NCBI GenBank assembly: GCA_049609325.1
Contig: JBMYYK010000031.1
Location: 1-27,223, forward strand
Source of the DNA: GCA-2733415 sp049609325
GTDB lineage: Bacteria; Bacteroidota; Bacteroidia; Flavobacteriales; Flavobacteriaceae
Direction: 5' to 3'
Length of the DNA stretch: 27,223 nucleotides
The notes under the pieces are model-generated. The model saw only the letters and a list, made by a program, of their open reading frames with translations. It was not told the origin of the DNA and ran no database searches. The translations under genes and the position numbers were made by a program. How positions within the stretch are numbered: the first letter of the stretch is position 1; each line of letters begins with the position of its first letter. Positions 22,675 through 27,223 of the stretch are shown here, one piece after another.

Positions 22675-23934
22675 ATGAAAAAATATATAATCCTTCTGTT
22701 ATTTTTGGGATGTACAACATTTAGTTTTGCATCGTATATACTTATTCCTATGGATGCAGATTCTCAAAAGAATCATTTAAAAGCATATGGTATAACCTAT
22801 TGGGTATTGCAGCAGCAGAGTAAGGTGAAATGGCTATTAAATTATAGAGGAGGGGCATTTTTATTACCAGATTCTGAAGTTTTACGAAAAGAATGTTTGA
22901 TTAGAGGAGTATCATATGAAATCATATCTAACACTAAAGCTGAACAAGTTTTGTTAGACATCAGCAGTCCTTCAGTAAATCAGGAAGCGGTAGTATTAGA
23001 AAAAGCCCCACGAATTGCTGTATATGCTCCAAGTACTAACCAACCTTGGGATGATGCTGTAACTATGGCGTTAACATACGCAGAAATTCCGTATGAGAAA
23101 ATTTACGATAAAGAAGTGTTAAACGATGCTTTGGTGTTGTATGATTGGTTGCATTTGCATCATGAAGATTTTACTGGGCAATATGGAAAGTTTTATAGAA
23201 GTTTTAAGGCTGCGCCTTGGTATATTGAAAACAAACGCAATGCAGAACATCTGGCACAGTCATTAGGATATAATAAAGTGTCAGAAGAGAAAAGAGCAGT
23301 AGCCATAAAAATTAGAGATTTTGTTATTGGTGGCGGCTTTATGTTTGCAATGTGTAGTGCAACGGATAGTTTTGACATTGCACTATCAGCAACTGAAGTT
23401 GATATCTGTGAACCGATGTTTGACGGTGACTCAAGTACTCCGAATTATCAAAACAAACTGAATTATAGCAATACATTTGCCTTTACTGATTTTGAGTTAG
23501 AACGTAGTCCAAATGTGTATGAGTTTTCTAGTATTGATATGACTACAACACGTAAAATTAAAAAAGAACTGGATTATTTTTCGTTGATGGACTTTTCTGC
23601 AAAATGGGATCCTATTCCAACCATGCTCTGTCAAAATCACACCCAATTAATTAAAGGGTTTATGGGACAAACCACATCATTTAACCCTGAACAAATCAAA
23701 GCTAATGTTTTGGTGATGGGTAAGCATAAGATTAGTTCTGAAGCTAAATACATACACGGTATTAAAGGCAAAGGGTTTTTCACATTTTATGGGGGGCATG
23801 ACCCAGAAGATTATCAGCATAGAGTAGGTGATGCTAAAACCGAATTAGAGCTACATGCAACGTCTCCTGGCTATCGTCTGATACTTAATAACATTTTATT
23901 CCCCGCAGCTAAAAAGAAAAAACAGAAAACCTAA
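22675..23934 (+). CDS. Exported conserved Bacteroidetes protein with class I amidotransferase-like fold (often labelled asparagine synthetase B)
   Basis: The start is set at 22675 (MKKYIILLLFLG...FSFA), an export signal; an upstream in-frame ATG (22642) adds 11 unlikely residues. The mature 400-residue chain begins SYILIPMDADSQKNHLKAYG, a block I recall as strongly conserved in Flavobacteriia. Further blocks are KAPRIAVYAPSTNQPWDDAV, DWLHLHHEDFTGQYGKFY, IGGGFMFAMCSATDSFDIAL and FYGGHDPEDYQHRVGD. The GGGFMFAMCSAT segment looks like the nucleophile elbow of class I glutamine amidotransferase-like proteins, with candidate Cys near residue 224. The commonly used name asparagine synthetase B is doubtful: it has no N-terminal Ntn Cys and no synthetase domain, and it is exported. 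Function unknown; basic C-terminus (KKKKQKT). Confidence 0.85.
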   Translation: MKKYIILLLFLGCTTFSFASYILIPMDADSQKNHLKAYGITYWVLQQQSKVKWLLNYRGGAFLLPDSEVLRKECLIRGVSYEIISNTKAEQVLLDISSPSVNQEAVVLEKAPRIAVYAPSTNQPWDDAVTMALTYAEIPYEKIYDKEVLNDALVLYDWLHLHHEDFTGQYGKFYRSFKAAPWYIENKRNAEHLAQSLGYNKVSEEKRAVAIKIRDFVIGGGFMFAMCSATDSFDIALSATEVDICEPMFDGDSSTPNYQNKLNYSNTFAFTDFELERSPNVYEFSSIDMTTTRKIKKELDYFSLMDFSAKWDPIPTMLCQNHTQLIKGFMGQTTSFNPEQIKANVLVMGKHKISSEAKYIHGIKGKGFFTFYGGHDPEDYQHRVGDAKTELELHATSPGYRLILNNILFPAAKKKKQKT

Positions 23935-24033
23935 TTGTTCTGCATTAATTTTAAAAAGTCAGCAATTATGTTTATATTTATTAATACTTGATACTTAGGT
24001 GTCCCCATAACCTTTGTTTCTAATCATAGTATT

Positions 24034-25221
24034 ATGAATGAAACAGTTACGGCACGCAATAAATACGGACGCACTACAAGTTTAACTTTACGGGTGTTAT
24101 ATACGCTATCAATAAGTACACTGTTATTTTCACTTTTTTGTTATTATCAATTAAATATTACTGGTGTAGTATTTATCAGTTTATTTGTTTTCACGGTGTT
24201 TAACGGCTGTAATATATTAGTGTTTTACATACATAAAAACATACTGCCAACGTATGTTATTTCGTCTATTCTAGGGTACGTCACATTGTGTTGTATCTGT
24301 TGTTTTAGTGACGGTATCAATAGTCCGGCCATGTCCTTTTTTGTGTTATTAATCTTTTTTGGTTACCTCATTAATAAAATTCATGGCAATATATGGCTAT
24401 CAGTTATATTATTAACAGTGTTTGTGTTTTACTTGCTTAAGGTATTTGATATTCAGATGTCAAATGAAATTTCTAGTGTAAATGTAGCTGAGTTCAATCT
24501 ATTGTTTTTATTGTTTTTAATTATTGTTTTAGGCGGGGTGTTCGGAAAAATGATGAACGCTAATAATTATAAAATTAAACAGGCAAAACTTGAAATTGTG
24601 CAGAGAGACGCAGAGAAATCAGTAATGTTGAAAGAAATCCATCATCGTGTGAAGAATAATTTGCAAGTAGTTAATAGTTTGTTGAGAATACAATCAAGGC
24701 AAATGGCAGATAATAAGGTCAAAGAGGTGTTTAAATCTGCTCAAAACAGAGTAATTACCATGGCAAGATTACATGAAAACATTTATCAAACACAAGACTT
24801 AAAGCATATTGATATTGCCAAATATTTAAACGTTTTAATCACAGATTTAATAAAGAGCTATACTGTTGATAAGTGTATTACGTTGCATCTTAACATTTCT
24901 CCCATACCTATGTCTATAGATACCTTATTGCCTATAAGTTTAATTATTAATGAAATGGTTACTAACTCATTAAAGCATGCTTTTGTAAATGCAAATGAAG
25001 GCGAAATTTCTGTTGAATTGATGCAGCATGAAAACAACCAATGTAAACTTGTAGTGTATGACAATGGAGAAACCTTATATAAAGATATATTATCTACCGA
25101 ATTAAATTCTACTGGGGTTACCTTAATAAAAACGTTAATTAGACAGCTTAACGGTACAATAACTAAAATGAAATTACAAAAAGGAACAGGGTTTGAAATG
25201 TATTTTACCAATACTATATGA
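24034..25221 (+). CDS. Membrane sensor histidine kinase 1, HisKA_2 type
   Basis: A 395-residue protein with six predicted membrane segments (about residues 18-38, 42-66, 72-94, 101-117, 122-140, 150-172), a short coiled linker, a HisKA_2 dimerisation domain and a HATPase_c domain. The phosphorylated His is in EIHHRVKNNLQVVNSLLRI (His203/204, most likely 204 before RVKN). The N-box NEMVTNSLKHAF (residues 306-317) is intact. The G1 motif reads DNGETL, with DxG kept but the second Gly lost, and G2 is STGVTLIKTL. No extracytoplasmic sensor domain is seen, so any signal is sensed in or near the membrane. No response regulator is adjacent. A close paralogue follows after 100 bp. Confidence 0.9.
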   Translation: MNETVTARNKYGRTTSLTLRVLYTLSISTLLFSLFCYYQLNITGVVFISLFVFTVFNGCNILVFYIHKNILPTYVISSILGYVTLCCICCFSDGINSPAMSFFVLLIFFGYLINKIHGNIWLSVILLTVFVFYLLKVFDIQMSNEISSVNVAEFNLLFLLFLIIVLGGVFGKMMNANNYKIKQAKLEIVQRDAEKSVMLKEIHHRVKNNLQVVNSLLRIQSRQMADNKVKEVFKSAQNRVITMARLHENIYQTQDLKHIDIAKYLNVLITDLIKSYTVDKCITLHLNISPIPMSIDTLLPISLIINEMVTNSLKHAFVNANEGEISVELMQHENNQCKLVVYDNGETLYKDILSTELNSTGVTLIKTLIRQLNGTITKMKLQKGTGFEMYFTNTI

Positions 25222-25229
25222 AGAACAAA

Positions 25230-25260
25230 TTGTTTTCTATGAGCAATTTTAGTATCTTTA
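25230..25260 (+). promoter_or_regulatory. Putative promoter for histidine kinase 2
   Basis: TTG at 25230-25232 and TATCTTTA at 25253-25260 are separated by 20 bp; the -7 box differs from TAnnTTTG only in the last base. Transcription would start just before the long hairpin at 25271. Confidence 0.45.
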
Positions 25261-25270
25261 GTAAAAAGCT

Positions 25271-25317
25271 TATTTATAAAAGTTCACGAATTGTAGTGTA
25301 ATTCTATTTTATAAATA
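25271..25317 (+). promoter_or_regulatory. Long hairpin in the 5' leader of histidine kinase 2
   Basis: The arms 25271-25281 (TATTTATAAAA) and 25307-25317 (TTTTATAAATA) are a perfect 11-bp inverted repeat. An inner GAATT (25288-25292) pairs with AATTC (25300-25304) around a 7-nt loop. The right arm ends 4 bases before the ATG at 25322, so the fold would cover the ribosome-binding region. Because the stem is AT-rich its stability is modest. Confidence 0.5.
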
Positions 25318-25321
25318 AAAA

Positions 25322-26506
25322 ATGTCTGAATTAGAATTTTTAAATTTCAATTTTGGTAAAAAAACCATGTTAATGATTAAAGTGTCATTAACATGTTCGA
25401 TTTTGACATTAATTTGTGCGTTGTTATGTTTTTATGTTTTAAAGATAGATGGCGTAATTTTTTATGCACTATTACTATATTCTGTTGTTAATTTCCTAAA
25501 TATTGTAGTGTTTTTAAAACACAGAAACTTAGAGGTGGCCTACAATATAATGTCTGTACTTGCCTTTTTAGTGACGTATATCACGTGTTTATTTAGTGAT
25601 GGTATCAACAGTCCGTTTTCCTCTTTTTTAGTGTTGCTTATTTTTTCTGGTTACGCTACAAATCGGTTTTATGGCGATTTATGGTTAGTCATAATATCTG
25701 TGGCAGTTTTGTCATTATTTGTCATCAATATATCAAGCTATCAATTTTCTAATGATGTTACTACAGAAGTTAAGGATTACTTTAATTTCTTCTTTTTAAT
25801 GTTTTTAATCATTTTATTGGGTGGGGTTTTTGGGAGATTGATGTGTAAGAATAATGATTTGGTGTATAAGTCAAAAAAAGAAATAGCAAGGCAAAATGAA
25901 GAGAAAACAGTAATGTTAAAAGAAATTCATCATCGTGTAAAAAATAACCTTCAAGTAGTTAATAGTTTGTTACGAATGCAATCTAGGGGTATAGATGATG
26001 ACAATGTAAAGCTCATGTTTAAACTCACTCAAAATAGAGTAGTGGCTATGGCAAGACTGCATGAAAAAATTTATAATACTAAAGATTTAATTTATATAGA
26101 TGTTATTGATCATTTCAAATCATTAGTTAGAGATTTAATACACAGTTATAATTTGGAGCATAAAATTACATCAAGCTGTAAAATATCACCTGTAAAGCTA
26201 TCAATAGATACGTTATTACCATTAAGCTTAATTATTAATGAATTGGTGTCAGATTCATTAAAGAATAAGACTAATGGTGCAAAAATTAAAGAGATAATTG
26301 TGCGTTTAAAAGCTCTTGAAGCAAACAGATATGAATTAATTGTTGGTGATAGCTCAGAAGCTATAAGTCCATCATTAGTATCAGAATTAACCAATAGAAC
26401 GGGCGCGCGCTTAATTAAAACCTTTGTGAAGCAATTGCATGGAGAAATAGAGTATGTAAAAGATAATGCACAGGCACATTACCGTATTGTATTTTCATCT
26501 ATATAA
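25322..26506 (+). CDS. Membrane histidine kinase 2 (paralogue), with degenerate ATP-binding motifs
   Basis: A 394-residue paralogue of the preceding kinase with the same layout: six membrane segments in residues 15-175 sharing the block CLFSDGINSP, then EIHHRVKNNLQVVNSLLRM with the acceptor His204. The catalytic domain is eroded: the N-box reads NELVSDSLKNKT, so the second Asn (position 311) is Asp and the conserved His 315 is Asn. The G1 motif is GDSSEA in place of DxGxG. G2 (RTGARLIKTF) is partly kept. It may bind ATP poorly or not at all and act as a phosphoacceptor or partner of kinase 1, for example as a heterodimer; that is inference. The frame is uninterrupted, so it is not an obvious pseudogene. 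Confidence 0.87.
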   Translation: MSELEFLNFNFGKKTMLMIKVSLTCSILTLICALLCFYVLKIDGVIFYALLLYSVVNFLNIVVFLKHRNLEVAYNIMSVLAFLVTYITCLFSDGINSPFSSFLVLLIFSGYATNRFYGDLWLVIISVAVLSLFVINISSYQFSNDVTTEVKDYFNFFFLMFLIILLGGVFGRLMCKNNDLVYKSKKEIARQNEEKTVMLKEIHHRVKNNLQVVNSLLRMQSRGIDDDNVKLMFKLTQNRVVAMARLHEKIYNTKDLIYIDVIDHFKSLVRDLIHSYNLEHKITSSCKISPVKLSIDTLLPLSLIINELVSDSLKNKTNGAKIKEIIVRLKALEANRYELIVGDSSEAISPSLVSELTNRTGARLIKTFVKQLHGEIEYVKDNAQAHYRIVFSSI

Positions 26507-26535
26507 AAAAAAGCCACTCAATTGAGTGGCTTTTT
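26507..26535. terminator. Bidirectional terminator between histidine kinase 2 and rplT
   Basis: A perfect palindrome of A-run, GCCACTCAA, TTGAGTGGC and T-run. It serves the convergent kinase and ribosomal-protein genes and shares its core stem with the terminator at 14721-14754. Confidence 0.94.
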
Positions 26536-26558
26536 AAGCGAGATATGTGTGTTAAACG

Positions 26559-26903
26559 TTATTTTACTTTTTCAACAATAGCTTTAAAAGCTTCTGGGTT
26601 GTTCATAGCTAAGTCAGCTAAAACCTTACGGTTTAACTCGATGTTATTAGCTTTTACTTTTCCCATAAATACAGAGTAAGACATACCATGTTGTCTTGCA
26701 CCTGCATTAATACGTTGTATCCAAAGTGCACGGAAAGTTCTCTTTTTATTTCTACGGTCTCTATAAGCATAACTCATAGCTTTGTCAACCGCATTTTTAG
26801 CAACTGTCCAAACGTTTTTTCTTCTACCAAAGTATCCTTTGGCTTGCTTCAATACTTTTTTTCTTCTGGCTCTACGAGCAACAGCGTTTACTGATCTAGG
26901 CAT
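26559..26903 (-). CDS. rplT: Ribosomal protein L20
   Basis: A 114-residue basic protein that binds 23S rRNA early in 50S assembly. It begins MPRSVNAVARRARRKKVLKQ, followed by GYFGRRKNVW and later RRNKKRTFRALWIQRINAGA (about 53-72), the classical L20 signature. The long basic N-terminal helix and globular C-terminal domain are of normal length. It follows rpmI after 114 bp of structured spacer and is normally cotranscribed with infC and rpmI. In several bacteria L20 represses its own operon by binding the mRNA. Confidence 0.98.
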   Translation of the reverse strand: MPRSVNAVARRARRKKVLKQAKGYFGRRKNVWTVAKNAVDKAMSYAYRDRRNKKRTFRALWIQRINAGARQHGMSYSVFMGKVKANNIELNRKVLADLAMNNPEAFKAIVEKVK

Positions 26904-26924
26904 AATTTTAATTTGTTTTTGTAG

Positions 26925-26958
26925 TAGGCGGTTAGAAATTCTAACACTTGTAAGCCTA
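26925..26958 (-). promoter_or_regulatory. Nested hairpin in the rpmI-rplT spacer, near the rplT start
   Basis: An outer stem (TAGGC 26925-26929 with GCCTA 26954-26958) encloses an inner 7-bp inverted repeat (GTTAGAA 26931-26937 with TTCTAAC 26939-26945); only about 5 of those pairs can form with a realistic loop. It lies about 20 bp upstream of the rplT ATG. It is a candidate L20-binding or translational-control element. Confidence 0.4.
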
Positions 26959-26986
26959 ACTCCAGGGTTATTGATTTATTTTAACC

Positions 26987-27008
26987 AGTTTGTAATACTT
27001 TACAAACT
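26987..27008 (-). other. Hairpin just after rpmI
   Basis: A perfect 9-bp stem (AGTTTGTAA and TTACAAACT) with a 4-nt loop, 9 bp after the rpmI stop on the minus strand. No T-run follows, so it is not a terminator and may be a processing site or part of the L20-responsive region. Confidence 0.45.
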
Positions 27009-27017
27009 ATAAAACAA

Positions 27018-27215
27018 TTACTTTAAACGTAATTGAGTTTTGATGCTATCAACATCATTTTTGTGCACTAATGCATCATGTGTTAAAGCTAACTTACGCT
27101 TTTTAGTCTTCTTTGTTAAGATGTGACTTTTAAAGGCGTGTTTTCTCTTTAATTTTCCAGAACCAGTCACTTTAAAACGTTTCTTGGCACTAGATTTGGT
27201 TTTCATTTTAGGCAT
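27018..27215 (-). CDS. rpmI: Ribosomal protein L35
   Basis: A 65-residue, highly basic 50S protein beginning MPKMKTKSSAKKRFKVTGSG, the standard bL35 opening, then KLKRKHAFKSHILTKKTKKR. Length is complete. It precedes rplT; infC would be expected just upstream beyond the right edge. Confidence 0.97.
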   Translation of the reverse strand: MPKMKTKSSAKKRFKVTGSGKLKRKHAFKSHILTKKTKKRKLALTHDALVHKNDVDSIKTQLRLK

Positions 27216-27223
27216 AATTCCTA

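Overview
The window is AT-rich chromosomal DNA from a member of the Bacteroidota, most likely family Flavobacteriaceae. Supporting evidence: secreted proteins with a Gln directly after the signal peptide; a transketolase split into two genes; a Tgt protein without its zinc cysteines; the DUF6452/DUF6048 gene pair; and several copies of the Bacteroidetes -7 promoter element TAnnTTTG, including a textbook promoter before the SRP RNA. No phage, insertion sequence, CRISPR array or tRNA is visible. Almost everything is core-genome; the most accessory-like parts are the repeat-bearing adhesin at the left edge and the tandem histidine-kinase pair near the right end.

Layout. (1) 1-2626, minus: a small exported protein followed by the N-terminal part of a large secreted repeat protein running off the left edge. 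(2) 2627-2968: a gene-free stretch with two identical 25-bp repeats and small hairpins. (3) 2969-6421, plus: sixA-like phosphatase, ppk1 and ppx, a polyphosphate operon closed by a bidirectional terminator. (4) 6459-9709, minus: a lipoprotein glutaminyl cyclase, upp and a beta-helix lipoprotein. (5) 9799-9891: SRP RNA. (6) 10021-11523, plus: an SDR oxidoreductase and a transaldolase-like protein. (7) 11576-13266, minus: smpB, and the DUF6452/DUF6048 pair. (8) 13457-14701, plus: rocD with an unusual structured leader. (9) 14777-16591, minus: split transketolase. (10) 16756-20854, plus: tgt, an LptF/G-type permease, an EamA transporter, accA. (11) 21012-23934: dnaB and an exported protein commonly labelled asparagine synthetase B. 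(12) 24034-26506: two paralogous membrane histidine kinases. (13) 26559-27215, minus: rplT and rpmI.

How the genes fit together. Transketolase plus the transaldolase-like enzyme cover the non-oxidative pentose phosphate pathway. Ppk1 and Ppx make and degrade polyphosphate. The glutaminyl cyclase probably caps the N-terminal Gln of exported proteins, three of which are encoded here. The most interesting unexplained items are: the rocD leader (a six-codon mini-ORF ending in an arginine codon, overlapping a hairpin); the HK2 leader hairpin and decayed ATP-binding motifs; dyads at the accA and dnaB promoters; and a structured rpmI-rplT spacer. No wholly new multi-gene system is evident; all regulatory proposals here are inferences from sequence shape.
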